The notes under the pieces were generated by a model. The model searched no databases. It saw only the letters and a list, made by a program, of their open reading frames with translations, and was not told the DNA's origin. This document shows, piece by piece, positions 20,101 through 31,535 of a DNA stretch of 64,000 nucleotides (positions are counted from its first letter, which is position 1; every line of letters starts with the position of its first letter). The stretch is from Gammaproteobacteria bacterium. Lineage in GTDB: Bacteria > Pseudomonadota > Gammaproteobacteria > DRLM01. Both the position numbers and the translations under genes were made by a program. The stretch spans positions 1 to 64,000 of the forward strand of contig JAHFRV010000001.1 of the NCBI GenBank assembly GCA_023266095.1, in the 5' to 3' direction.

Positions 20101-22032
20101 TTACCAGTGCAAGGCCCGCAGCCGGCTGATCTTCTTCTTTTGATGGGCCTGCATACGCACCAGGATATTACTCAACACCTTGACCGCGTCCACCACATAG
20201 GGGCCCTTGTTGAGCATCACGCATTCGGCGCGCACGCCCATCGCCGCATCGGTGATCTCAGGACGTGAGCTGATGCCTTTTTTGGCGAGCGATTCCAACA
20301 CGCCGGTCGCCCAGATCACCGGCACGTGCGCCGCTTCGCACAACCACAATATCTCTTCCTGTATCTCCGCGAGACGGACGCTGCCCAGCTCCACCGCGAG
20401 ATCGCCGCGCGCGATCATGACGCCCACCGCATGACGGCCGATGCTGCCCAGGATAATCTCCGGCAGATTGGCGACCGCCCGCTTGGTTTCGATCTTGGCG
20501 ATGATGGGCAACTCGGGCGCGCCGCGCGCCGCCAAGGCGGACATCAGATTATCCATATCCTCCATGGTTTCGACGAAGGAGAAACCCACCATGTCGGCGT
20601 GCTGGCAGACAAAATCCAAATCGCCGAGATCCTGTTCACTGAGGGAGGGCAGATCGAGGCGGGTCTCGGGAAAATTAAGCCCTTTTTCAGCGAGCAGCTT
20701 CACCCCCTTGGGTCCGGCCTGGGTCACCCGCAGCAAGGCCCCCTCCTCCGTCAGCGCCTCCACCACGGCGCCCAAACGCCCGTCGTCTATCCATACCGGA
20801 TCACCGGGCGCCAACCGCCCGAGCGCCTCCGGCACGCTGCAACTGATATGCGCCGGGCGCCAAATCTGTTCCGTCTCCGCTCCCCCGGCTTGCGCCGGTT
20901 CTCCCGGCACGGCGACTCGCGTCAGCAACAGATGATCGCCCGCGCAGAGTTTGATCTCCACTGGCTGACCCGTGAATTCGCATAAAGCCAACTGCCGCGT
21001 CCGCGCGCCGTTGTGCGCGGCCGACTGCGAACGCCGCCACGTCAACGGCGTGCCGGACATCAGATAAGCGGTCTTGGCGCAGTGCGCCAGCAACACCCCG
21101 CTTTCAGTTTTGTCGACAATCTCAAAATGGCGGGTCTTTTGCCGGGCATCGTGAAATTCCAGGCAATCGCCCACTTCGAGACGGCGCTGCTCGGCGTCGG
21201 GCAGGCGCAGGACATGAGACGCGACGACACCGAGCGTCGCCGCGCTCCCGGCCGGCATACTTTCCGGAACAAACGCAATCTGCGCCGGCGCCACGACCCG
21301 CCCGCAGTTATCCTTTTGAGGTTTTATCCGTTTCACGGCGGGTCCGGCCCGCAACGGTCCGGTACGCAACTTGTGCCCCGCCAGATCCATGAGAATCTTG
21401 CAGTCACGCCCGACCTCCGCCGCGGCGCGGCGCACATGTTTGACCATGCCCTCCCATAACGCGGGCTCGTCGTGGGCGCAATTGATGCGCGCGCAATCCA
21501 TGCCGTGATCGACCAAGGCCTTAACCTGCGCGTAATCCCAGGCGGCCTCGGTGGGCAAGGTGACCATGATGCGAACGCGGCGGCCGCCGTTGCGCGCACC
21601 GAACAAGCGGTCGGTGTACCGCTCCAGCATGCCCGAGCCGGCCGCCTGAGATGCCGTGTTGAATCCCGCCGCCCCCTCTTCGTCACCGGCCACGCCTACC
21701 GCCCGCCGCAGCAAGCCGATGACCCGCTCGAGATTGGCGATGACATGGGGCTCGCCCCGCCCCAGCGACGACAGGCCGGCCCGCGCCAGCCGCTCCTGCA
21801 AGGGCCGCAGATCCTGGCTGCGCAAGCTCAGATAATGGGCGAGGTTCACCGCGCTGTCATTGAAGGCGCCGTCAGGATAATGCGCCGCGTAACGCTGCAG
21901 GCGAGTGGCGGCGCCGGCGATCACGCTCTCCCGCAAAGCCGACATTTCCGCGAGCAGATGGCCCAGCTCATCGGTGACAACGGGGGTCTCCCCGCCTTGG
22001 GTGTGGGGCATAATGGTCGATGAATCAATCAT
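20101..22032 (-). CDS. Divergent pyruvate-kinase-like protein
   Basis: About 643 residues. The first 150 are helical and have no pyruvate kinase counterpart. A TIM-barrel A-domain starts at RVRIMVTLP and keeps ARIN (classical ARLNFSHG), AGHKLRTG (classical KGPEIRTG), LDLPSLSEQD, the catalytic-type Lys in IIAKIETKRAV, ARGDLAVELG and SRPEITDAAMG. The B-domain is enlarged. The C-terminal allosteric domain is absent: the protein stops soon after MLNKGPYVVDAVKVL. It is therefore probably a PEP/ATP-using enzyme of the pyruvate kinase superfamily, but not necessarily a glycolytic pyruvate kinase. It is divergent from ppk1 and preceded by a good PHO box. The ATG at 22032 is favoured; TTG 22047 and ATG 22011 are possible. 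Confidence 0.85.
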   Translation of the reverse strand: MIDSSTIMPHTQGGETPVVTDELGHLLAEMSALRESVIAGAATRLQRYAAHYPDGAFNDSAVNLAHYLSLRSQDLRPLQERLARAGLSSLGRGEPHVIANLERVIGLLRRAVGVAGDEEGAAGFNTASQAAGSGMLERYTDRLFGARNGGRRVRIMVTLPTEAAWDYAQVKALVDHGMDCARINCAHDEPALWEGMVKHVRRAAAEVGRDCKILMDLAGHKLRTGPLRAGPAVKRIKPQKDNCGRVVAPAQIAFVPESMPAGSAATLGVVASHVLRLPDAEQRRLEVGDCLEFHDARQKTRHFEIVDKTESGVLLAHCAKTAYLMSGTPLTWRRSQSAAHNGARTRQLALCEFTGQPVEIKLCAGDHLLLTRVAVPGEPAQAGGAETEQIWRPAHISCSVPEALGRLAPGDPVWIDDGRLGAVVEALTEEGALLRVTQAGPKGVKLLAEKGLNFPETRLDLPSLSEQDLGDLDFVCQHADMVGFSFVETMEDMDNLMSALAARGAPELPIIAKIETKRAVANLPEIILGSIGRHAVGVMIARGDLAVELGSVRLAEIQEEILWLCEAAHVPVIWATGVLESLAKKGISSRPEITDAAMGVRAECVMLNKGPYVVDAVKVLSNILVRMQAHQKKKISRLRALHW

Positions 22033-22053
22033 AGGAACAATTCGCAAATGGGA

Positions 22054-22087
22054 ATTCTAGGCTGGCAATATGACCGATATATGACAC
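22054..22087 (-). promoter_or_regulatory. Candidate PHO box and -10 of the pyruvate-kinase-like gene
   Basis: On the minus strand 22087-22070 reads GTGTCATATATCGGTCAT. It matches 16 of 18 positions of the enteric PHO box CTGTCATAWAWCTGTCAY, including both TGTCA-type half-sites at the 11-base period. Exactly 10 bases downstream is TAGAAT (22059-22054), the usual position of the -10 element in PhoB-activated promoters. Transcription would begin around 22047. Confidence 0.7.
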
Positions 22088-22138
22088 TTCCCATCCTGCG
22101 CGGGGATTGCAACCGCTTGGCAAACGACCAAGCCCTTT

Positions 22139-22172
22139 GTGTCATCTTAATGACATAAACCTAGAATAGGAT
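22139..22172 (+). promoter_or_regulatory. Candidate weaker PHO box and -10 of ppk1
   Basis: GTGTCATCTTAATGACAT (22139-22156) matches 13 of 18 positions of the PHO box and is also a palindrome (TGTCAT/ATGACA). A TAGGAT (22167-22172) lies 10 bases downstream. ppk1 control by PhoB is known in several bacteria. The match is weaker than the box facing the other way, and the site could instead be bound by a dyad-recognising regulator. Confidence 0.5.
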
Positions 22173-22207
22173 TGTTTGCATTGAGAATGCTGGCTGTATC
22201 CCGCCCA

Positions 22208-24283
22208 ATGAATAACCTTGACCTCAAATCCCCGGAGCTGTACGTCAATCGCGAGTTGAGCCTGCTGGAATTCAACCAACGCGTACTTGAACAGGCCAAG
22301 GACGAGGGGGTGCCGTTATTGGAGCGCCTGCGTTTTCTCTGCATCGCCTCGACGAATCTCGACGAATTTTTCGAGATCCGGGTGGCGGGCCTCAAACAAA
22401 AACTGGAGGCCGGCTCCATCCAGGCGGGCCCCGACAATCTATCGCCGCAGGAGAGCTTGAAACTGATCGGCGCGCGCGCCCACGCCCTGGTGGATGAACA
22501 GTATCGGGTCTTGAACGACGTCATCCTGCCCGCCCTGGCGCAGCAAGGCATCAACTGCATCCGCCGCGGCGACTGGACGCCGGCGCAAGAAGCGTGGCTG
22601 CGCAATCATTTCGAACAAACCGTGTTACCCGTGCTCAGCCCGATCGGACTCGACCCGTCCCATCCCTTCCCGCGCATCCTCAATAAAAGCCTCAACTTCA
22701 TCGTCGAGCTCACCGGCAAAGACGCCTTCGGCCGCAACAGCGGCATGGCCATCCTCCAGGCGCCGCGCGCCCTGCCGCGCATCATTCAACTGCCGGCGGA
22801 GGAAAGCGGCGGCGGTCCCCATGATTTCGTCTTCCTGTCCTCGGTGATCCACGCCTATGTCGGTCAACTGTTTCACGGCATGCGGGTGATGGGTTGTTAC
22901 CAATTCCGGGTCACGCGCAACTCCGACCTGTTCGTCGACGAGGAAGAAATCGAAGACTTATTGCGGGCGGTGGAGGGCGAACTGGTGGCGCGCAACTTCG
23001 GCGAGGCGGTGCGCCTGGAGATCAGCGACCAATGCTCCGACCAGGTCGCGAACTTCCTGCTGACCCGGTTCGGCATAGGCGCCGACGACCTCTATCGCGT
23101 CAACGGGCCGGTCAATCTCAATCGCCTGCAGACCGTCGCCGACCTCGCGGACCGTCCCGAATTGAAATATCCCAGCTTCACGCCGGGACTCAGCCCGGCG
23201 ATCGCCCGCAACGCCAATCTGTTCGAGGCCATCGCCAAACACGACATCCTGCTGCATCACCCCTTCGAATCCTTCGCCCCGGTCATCGACTTCGTGCGGC
23301 AGGCGGCGGAGGATCCCGATGTCCTCGCCATCAAGCAGACTCTCTATCGCAGCGGTCTCAAATCCGCCATCGTCGATGCCCTGGAGGCGGCGGCGCGGGC
23401 GGGCAAAGAAGTGACGGTAGTGATCGAACTGCGCGCCCGTTTCGACGAAGAGGCCAATGTGGGCCTGGCCAATCGCCTGCAGGAAGCCGGCGCGCATGTG
23501 GTATACGGCGTGGTGGGTTATAAGACCCACGCCAAAATGGTCCTGGTGATCCGCCGCGAGCAACAGCGCCTGCGCCATTACGTGCATCTCGGCACCGGCA
23601 ACTACCACTCGCGCACCGCGCGGATGTACACCGACTACGGCCTGTTCACCCGCGACACGGACCTCGGTCACGACGTCCATCAAGTCTTCCTGCAACTCAC
23701 CAGCCTGGGCAAGGTGCAAACCCTCAAAAAACTGCTGCCCTCACCCTTGACCCTGCACGAAGCCCTGCTGACCAAGATCGGCCGGGAAACCCAGCACGCC
23801 CGGCAGGGCCGCCGCGGACGCATCATCGCCAAGATGAACGCGCTGGTGGAACCGCAAATCATTCAGTCCTTGTATCAAGCCTCGCGGGCCGGCGTCGAGA
23901 TCGATCTGATCGTGCGCGGCATGTGCAGTCTGCGGCCCGGTCTGGCGGGCGTCTCGGATAACATCCGGGTGCGCTCGATCATCGGGCGTTTTCTGGAACA
24001 CACCCGCGTCTACCACTTCGGCAACGACGGCAACCCCGAGGTGTTCTGCTCCAGCGCCGACTGGATGGACCGCAATCTGTTCCGGCGGGTGGAAGTGTGT
24101 TTTCCCGTCACTCAGCCCGATCTCCAACAACGGCTCATCGACGACCTGGCCACCTATCTCGCCGACAACACCCAGGCCTGGCTGATGCAGGCCGACGGCG
24201 GTTACCTGCGCGCCACGATCGGCGAGGCGCCGCCGCTGTCCGCGCAGGCCCGTTTATTACAAAACCTCGCAGAACAGGCTTGA
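22208..24283 (+). CDS. ppk1: Polyphosphate kinase 1
   Basis: PPK1 makes long-chain polyphosphate from ATP. The 691-residue protein (E. coli 688) begins NRELSLLEFNQRVLEQA and contains SSTNLDEFFEIR-type N-terminal motifs (seen as ASTNLDEFFEIRVAGLK). The autophosphorylated-histidine region is HLGTGNYHSRTARMY (about residues 458-472), and SADWMDRNLFRRVEV is near the C-terminus. The ATG at 22208 fits family starts; an ATG at 22187 is possible. Its stop is 2 bases from the convergent ppx gene, and candidate PHO boxes lie upstream. Confidence 0.98.
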   Translation: MNNLDLKSPELYVNRELSLLEFNQRVLEQAKDEGVPLLERLRFLCIASTNLDEFFEIRVAGLKQKLEAGSIQAGPDNLSPQESLKLIGARAHALVDEQYRVLNDVILPALAQQGINCIRRGDWTPAQEAWLRNHFEQTVLPVLSPIGLDPSHPFPRILNKSLNFIVELTGKDAFGRNSGMAILQAPRALPRIIQLPAEESGGGPHDFVFLSSVIHAYVGQLFHGMRVMGCYQFRVTRNSDLFVDEEEIEDLLRAVEGELVARNFGEAVRLEISDQCSDQVANFLLTRFGIGADDLYRVNGPVNLNRLQTVADLADRPELKYPSFTPGLSPAIARNANLFEAIAKHDILLHHPFESFAPVIDFVRQAAEDPDVLAIKQTLYRSGLKSAIVDALEAAARAGKEVTVVIELRARFDEEANVGLANRLQEAGAHVVYGVVGYKTHAKMVLVIRREQQRLRHYVHLGTGNYHSRTARMYTDYGLFTRDTDLGHDVHQVFLQLTSLGKVQTLKKLLPSPLTLHEALLTKIGRETQHARQGRRGRIIAKMNALVEPQIIQSLYQASRAGVEIDLIVRGMCSLRPGLAGVSDNIRVRSIIGRFLEHTRVYHFGNDGNPEVFCSSADWMDRNLFRRVEVCFPVTQPDLQQRLIDDLATYLADNTQAWLMQADGGYLRATIGEAPPLSAQARLLQNLAEQA

Positions 24284-24285
24284 TT

Positions 24286-25782
24286 TCAGCGATAACGCAG
24301 TTCGAATCCCACCGCTTCAAGATAACTCGCTTCCTGCTCCAAATCCCCGCGCGTCAAGGGATGGGCGTCCAACCAGCCCGCTGGAAAAAGGATATCCAGG
24401 TTTTTTTTACCGGCCTCCAGCGTGAATTTGGGCAACGACCCGGCGCTGCGGCCGCGTCGCAACAATACCGCCAGACGCAGGAGGATCGCCAGGCGCTGCA
24501 TGAGCCGCGCCGTGCCGTTGGGAATGTCCTTGAAGAATTTGACGGGAAATTTGCGGCGATGGGCGCGCACCAGCAAGGACAATAATTTTTGCTCCTGCGC
24601 GGAAAACCCCGCCAGGTCGGCGCTCTCGATGATATAAGCGCCATGCTGCTGATATTGGTTATGGCTGATATTCAAGCCGATCTCGTGCAGCTGCGCCGCC
24701 CAGTCCAGCCATTGGCTGATCTCGTGATCGACGAAACCCCAGGCCGATTCGACTTGCGCCAGGCACTGCTTGGCAGTCTGCCGCACCCGTTGCGCGTGTT
24801 CGGCGGCGACATGATGACGACGGGCCAGACTGGCCACGCTGTCGCCGCGCACATCGCGGTCGTGGATGCGGCCCAGCAGGTCGTAGAGCACGCCTTCCCG
24901 CAAAGCCCCTTTGGCCACGCCCATCTGTTTGATGTCGAGGGCCTCGAAGATGGCGAGCAGAATCACCACCCCGCCGGGCAACACCGGCGCCCGTTCGGCG
25001 CTGAGTCGCGGCACGGTCAGTTTATTCACATGACCGGCGTCGATCATCGCATCGAGCAACTTGCGCAAGGCGCCGCGATTGAGGGTGTCGCTACTCCAAC
25101 CCGCCGCGGTCACAATGCCATGCGCGGCGCGGATCGTCCCCGACGCGCCCACCGCGTTGACCCAACCCAGGTCGCGAAAGCTCGCCTCTACCGGTTCGAG
25201 TTCCAGACGCGCCGCCATCAAGGCGCGCTCCACCGCCCGCGCGCTGATCGTTCCATCCGCGAAAAAACGCTGACTCACGGAAACGCAGCCCATATCCAGG
25301 CTCTCCATATGACGCGGCGTAACCCCCGCGCCGATGATGATCTCGGTGCTGCCGCCGCCGATGTCGACCACCAAACGCGGTTTATCGTCGGCGGCCAGGC
25401 TGTGGGCGACGCCCAGATAAATCAGCCGCGCCTCCTCGGCACCGGCGATGATACCGATGGGATGGCCCAGGGCCTGCTCGGCCCGCGCGAGAAATTCACC
25501 GGCGTTGACCGCCTGGCGCAAGGCATTGGTGCCCACGGCGCGCACGCTGCCGGGCGGCAGGTCGCGCAAACGCTGACCGAAGCGTTGCAGGCAATCGAGG
25601 GCGCGCCGCTGCATCTCTTCGCTGAGATTCTGCTCGGCGTCGAGTCCCGCGCCCAAGCGCACCGGTTCGCGCAGACGATCGAGCACCTTAACGTCGCCTT
25701 GCACGTCGCGGGCGACGATCATATGAAAGCTGTTCGAGCCCAAGTCAACAGCGGCGACAATCTCACTGGGCTGGTGTGGCAT
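24286..25782 (-). CDS. ppx: Exopolyphosphatase, Ppx/GppA family
   Basis: Ppx removes terminal phosphates from polyphosphate. The product is 498 residues with the ASKHA ATPase-fold start AAVDLGSNSFHMIVA, the second phosphate loop VVDIGGGSTEIIIG, and a C-terminal HD-like region. GppA (pppGpp phosphohydrolase) cannot be excluded from sequence, but the position tail to tail with ppk1 favours Ppx. It lies downstream of sixA and the CHAD gene on the same strand. Confidence 0.95.
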   Translation of the reverse strand: MPHQPSEIVAAVDLGSNSFHMIVARDVQGDVKVLDRLREPVRLGAGLDAEQNLSEEMQRRALDCLQRFGQRLRDLPPGSVRAVGTNALRQAVNAGEFLARAEQALGHPIGIIAGAEEARLIYLGVAHSLAADDKPRLVVDIGGGSTEIIIGAGVTPRHMESLDMGCVSVSQRFFADGTISARAVERALMAARLELEPVEASFRDLGWVNAVGASGTIRAAHGIVTAAGWSSDTLNRGALRKLLDAMIDAGHVNKLTVPRLSAERAPVLPGGVVILLAIFEALDIKQMGVAKGALREGVLYDLLGRIHDRDVRGDSVASLARRHHVAAEHAQRVRQTAKQCLAQVESAWGFVDHEISQWLDWAAQLHEIGLNISHNQYQQHGAYIIESADLAGFSAQEQKLLSLLVRAHRRKFPVKFFKDIPNGTARLMQRLAILLRLAVLLRRGRSAGSLPKFTLEAGKKNLDILFPAGWLDAHPLTRGDLEQEASYLEAVGFELRYR

Positions 25783-25817
25783 TATTTCCTAGCTCCTATA
25801 ACAGCCATGCCGAACGA

Positions 25818-26834
25818 TCATTCGGCAAGGGAGGCGTCATTCTTAATCGGCAACCCTAACAACGCGACGCGCAACGGGTCCATGTCTTTTTTGAGAAACG
25901 GCGCCTCACCGTCACTCCGCCCCAGGTCGCCGGTGTAACTCGCATAACCTGTATACGCCTCCCGCCGCGCCAAACAGGCCAGGGCGATCAAGCCCGGCAG
26001 CGGATCGCGCCGCCGCAAATTTTTTAAGTCCGCCGCACCGGACGGCGCCAGCGCCGCGCGCAAACAACGCCGCGCATGCGCCGCCGCGGCCTCGACCGCA
26101 ACCTCCCCCAGGCGATGATGCAATACATTCATGTCATGAATATGACCGAGCCGGTCTTGCATATCCGTCAAGCGCGTAATCATGGCCCGCGCCGCGGGCA
26201 GCGCGGGACCCATGGGTTCGAGCAGATAACGCAAACGCTTGGCGGCGATGCGGGCATGGTGGATCGCTTCATCCTCCTCCACGCCGCGCACGGCGTTCAA
26301 ATGCGCGGTCAAGGTTTCATAATACACATCGAGGCGCGCCGCGCAGCACTCGGCATAGCGTGCATGTTGCGCGACGGGATGGTCGGCCAAGGCGGATTTC
26401 AGCCGGTCTTCCATCCGCTCCCAACGCTTGGAAAGTTTGGCGCGTAAACGCGCGTGTTCATCGTCCCGCTCTTGCCGGTAGCGGTCCAGCAACCAGCGCC
26501 AACCGTGGCGTTCGCCGGTTTTGAGTTGCGCCCGGTGCGCCTGTAGCCAGGCCAGCGCCACGTCGGCATCGCGGGCGCGATTGGTTTCACGCGCCAGGCG
26601 GCGCAGTTTGCCGTACAGCTTGGAGGAGAGCGGGACCTCTTCCTCGTGAGCCTCGAGCCAGCTGCGCAGGCGGCGCACAGCGACACGAAAATCGTGCAAA
26701 GCCTCTTGATGCGGCGACACCCGCCAACGCGCGTGGGCCCGGTCGATACGCCGCATGAGTTCGAGGGCATGGCGCCTCACTGCCATCCCGGCCGGCGCAT
26801 TCAACAAGGCGTACGCGGCCGCCGCCTCCGTCAT
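25818..26834 (-). CDS. CHAD-domain protein
   Basis: A 338-residue helical protein with two CHAD repeats: HDFRVAVRRLRSWLEAHE near residue 50 and HHARIAAKRLRYLLEP near residue 190. CHAD domains carry conserved histidines and basic residues and bind polyphosphate; many are encoded near ppk or ppx or fused to CYTH domains. The start at 26834 overlaps the sixA stop as ATGA, which rejects the longer frame. It lies between sixA and ppx, so a role in localising or protecting polyphosphate is a reasonable inference. Confidence 0.92.
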   Translation of the reverse strand: MTEAAAAYALLNAPAGMAVRRHALELMRRIDRAHARWRVSPHQEALHDFRVAVRRLRSWLEAHEEEVPLSSKLYGKLRRLARETNRARDADVALAWLQAHRAQLKTGERHGWRWLLDRYRQERDDEHARLRAKLSKRWERMEDRLKSALADHPVAQHARYAECCAARLDVYYETLTAHLNAVRGVEEDEAIHHARIAAKRLRYLLEPMGPALPAARAMITRLTDMQDRLGHIHDMNVLHHRLGEVAVEAAAAHARRCLRAALAPSGAADLKNLRRRDPLPGLIALACLARREAYTGYASYTGDLGRSDGEAPFLKKDMDPLRVALLGLPIKNDASLAE

Positions 26835-27334
26835 CGCCTGGTCACCCGACGCAAGATGGCCGGCGGACAAAACCAGCGCAGCTCGGCCTGAGCGCCTTGG
26901 GCGGCGGGAAAGGTCAACAGGCAGGCGCCGCCTTTTTTAAATTGAATGAACGAAGACTGACCGGGGACCAGCGAGCGACTGACCCACTCGCCCAGATCGG
27001 GCTCGTGACCGACGATGGCCACGCAACGCGGACCGGCCGCCAACTGCCGGTGCAAGGACGCGGGCGGCGCGCCGGGACTCAACGCCACGGTCTCTTTCAC
27101 AGCCAAACCGCTGTAGGCCTCGGCGACGATCTCGGCGGTTTGCCGCGCCCGCCGCAATGGGCTGGTGAATATCAGCTCGAGTTCCGGCACGAGAACCGCA
27201 AGGCCGCGCGCCACGTCGCGCATGCGCTGACGGCCTTTGGCGGTCAACGCACGTTCCGCATCACTAATCCCGCTAGCGGCGGCGACCTCGCGGTCTTGCG
27301 CAATGGCGTGACGTAGAACCAACACCTGCTTCAT
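26831..27334 (-). CDS. sixA: SixA-family phosphohistidine phosphatase
   Basis: A 167-residue histidine-phosphatase superfamily protein with the RHG-type motif VLRHAIAQD at residues 6-14, a second-site FTSPLRRARQTAEIV at about 56-70 and CVAIVGHEPDLGEW at about 108-121. E. coli SixA dephosphorylates phosphohistidine on ArcB or on nitrogen-PTS proteins; here the substrate is unknown. It is the first gene of a minus-strand group sixA-CHAD-ppx and is coupled to the CHAD gene by an ATGA overlap. Confidence 0.93.
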   Translation of the reverse strand: MKQVLVLRHAIAQDREVAAASGISDAERALTAKGRQRMRDVARGLAVLVPELELIFTSPLRRARQTAEIVAEAYSGLAVKETVALSPGAPPASLHRQLAAGPRCVAIVGHEPDLGEWVSRSLVPGQSSFIQFKKGGACLLTFPAAQGAQAELRWFCPPAILRRVTRR

Positions 27335-27771
27335 CCGGGCACCTCAGTTAAGCGGACAGCATAAAGGAACCTCTGATTTATTCAGAGATTCCTGCGGCAC
27401 AGGGATGTGCCGCCATTTTCAATTGCGGCAGGCCATTGAAAATGAAGGAAAGCGAAAATCACATTTTTCGCGATCCTTAGCTCTGAGAATTCCAGGATGG
27501 AACTATTCAGAGCTTCCTAAACTCTAGTCTGGCACATTACAGCGTCGCCACCCGCAAAGCTCAACAGCAACAGCCGGGCGCGATCACCACAAAATTTAGC
27601 GTCATTCCCGCCGCCCACGGACTTCAATTTAAAAATACGGTGTACCCGGCTGTGGCGGCGGGCTTGTGGCAGAATGAAGACAGGCACTGAGCCAATCACC
27701 CATCGCTTACGCAACGCATCGCCGCGCGAAGCGCCTTGCGACGGAATGCGATAGGCCGGGAAATACCAGTC
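27335..27771. other. Intergenic region with MITE insertion
   Basis: About 435 bases between the divergent sixA and P-type ATPase genes. The 152-bp element listed separately takes up one third. The remainder (27522-27771) holds no convincing gene; short frames cross it but lack family features. The promoter of the ATPase should lie in the last part. Confidence 0.5.
27366..27517 (+). mobile_element. MITE-like non-autonomous element, copy 1 (152 bp)
   Basis: The ends are inverted: GGAACCTCTGA at the left and, on the other strand, GGAAGCTCTGA at the right (10 of 11 bases). The flanks are direct repeats TAAA (27362-27365 and 27518-27521), a 4-bp target duplication. Inside is a perfect hairpin GCGGCACA/TGTGCCGC written as its complement at 27395-27413. 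There is no open frame long enough for a transposase. A second copy in inverted orientation is at 41153-41306 and a 25-bp relic at 52312-52336. Confidence 0.88.
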
Positions 27772-30471
<2,700 letters not shown>

Positions 30472-30654
30472 TGGGTTTGCAGCCCCGTTAAGCGAGCCTA
30501 CAAGCCGACGGACCTATTTCCGTGCCACATCGCCGGCCGGTATCCCGCCAGCCAACAGGTGCCGATGCCGCGCCGATGCGTTAAAGTTCGCTCCCGGCGG
30601 GGCGCCACCATCCGCGCCCGATTGTTAAGTTGATAACCAAGGCAGTCTCACCCG

Positions 30655-31461
30655 ATGTACTCGCGCACCGTTTTATCTTGTTTGCTGACCCTGACCCTCA
30701 CCACCCCTCCCGGCCATGCCGACCAACCCGCCCCGAGCGGCGCTGAGATCGTCAAACGCTGTTATTACAAATACGCCGGCGACGATCAACGTTCGCAACT
30801 GGTGATCGCCCTCACCGATGAAAACGGCAAAAAGGTCAAAAGCGAATACCTGCGGCTGTGGAAAAATTACGCGGGCAAAAACGGCATCGAAGACAAAGTG
30901 GTGCTGTTCACGCAATTTCCGCCGGACAATAAAGGTGTCAATTTCATGCGCTGGTCTTACAGCGACTTGAAGAAAGCCGCCGACCAGTGGGTCTATCTGC
31001 CGGAGATGCGCATGGTACGGCGCATCTCGCAACGCGATCCGAACAATATGGACTGGGGTTTCACCGACGAGGATTTGCGCATCCGCGCCCTCGACGAAGA
31101 CGAACATATTTTCAAGGAGGTCGCGCGCTTTGAAGACACTGAATATTATCTGGTGGAGAGCATTCCCAAACAGGATCCCACTTATGGCAAACGGGTCTCG
31201 TGGTTCAACAAAGCGGATGACTGGGAGGATTGCCTGCAACGGCGCATCGATTACTACGACAAACGCGGCGAACTGATGAAGACTCAGTTCATGAAATGGG
31301 AACGCGTCAAAGACGCCTGGGTCTGGCGCACGGTGGTGGTGAACAACAGCCGCAACGCAGCCTCGGCCGTGTACGACATGCGCCACGTCGAAGTGAACGT
31401 GGGCCTTACCGACGAGGATTTCACGCAACGCACGCTCAAACTCGGCGACCGCCCGCGTTAA
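30655..31461 (+). CDS. Periplasmic outer-membrane lipoprotein-sorting-like protein (LolA-fold)
   Basis: A 268-residue secreted protein with a signal peptide ending near GHA-DQ (about residue 22). The sequence matches the uncharacterised outer-membrane lipoprotein-sorting family with a LolA-like half-barrel: SEYLRLWKNY, LFTQFPPDNKGVNFM, DQWVYLPEMRMVRRI, and WGFTDEDLR. Relatives are often encoded beside RND/MMPL-type lipid exporters and thought to carry a lipid across the periplasm; no such exporter is adjacent. It is followed by an AEC transporter about 75 bases downstream. Confidence 0.83.
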   Translation: MYSRTVLSCLLTLTLTTPPGHADQPAPSGAEIVKRCYYKYAGDDQRSQLVIALTDENGKKVKSEYLRLWKNYAGKNGIEDKVVLFTQFPPDNKGVNFMRWSYSDLKKAADQWVYLPEMRMVRRISQRDPNNMDWGFTDEDLRIRALDEDEHIFKEVARFEDTEYYLVESIPKQDPTYGKRVSWFNKADDWEDCLQRRIDYYDKRGELMKTQFMKWERVKDAWVWRTVVVNNSRNAASAVYDMRHVEVNVGLTDEDFTQRTLKLGDRPR

Positions 31462-31535
31462 CGCGTGGCATTAACTTCGTTTTGAAGACGCCAGGCGCTA
31501 CCATGGTTACTCGCCCGTAACGTAATTTCACCGCC

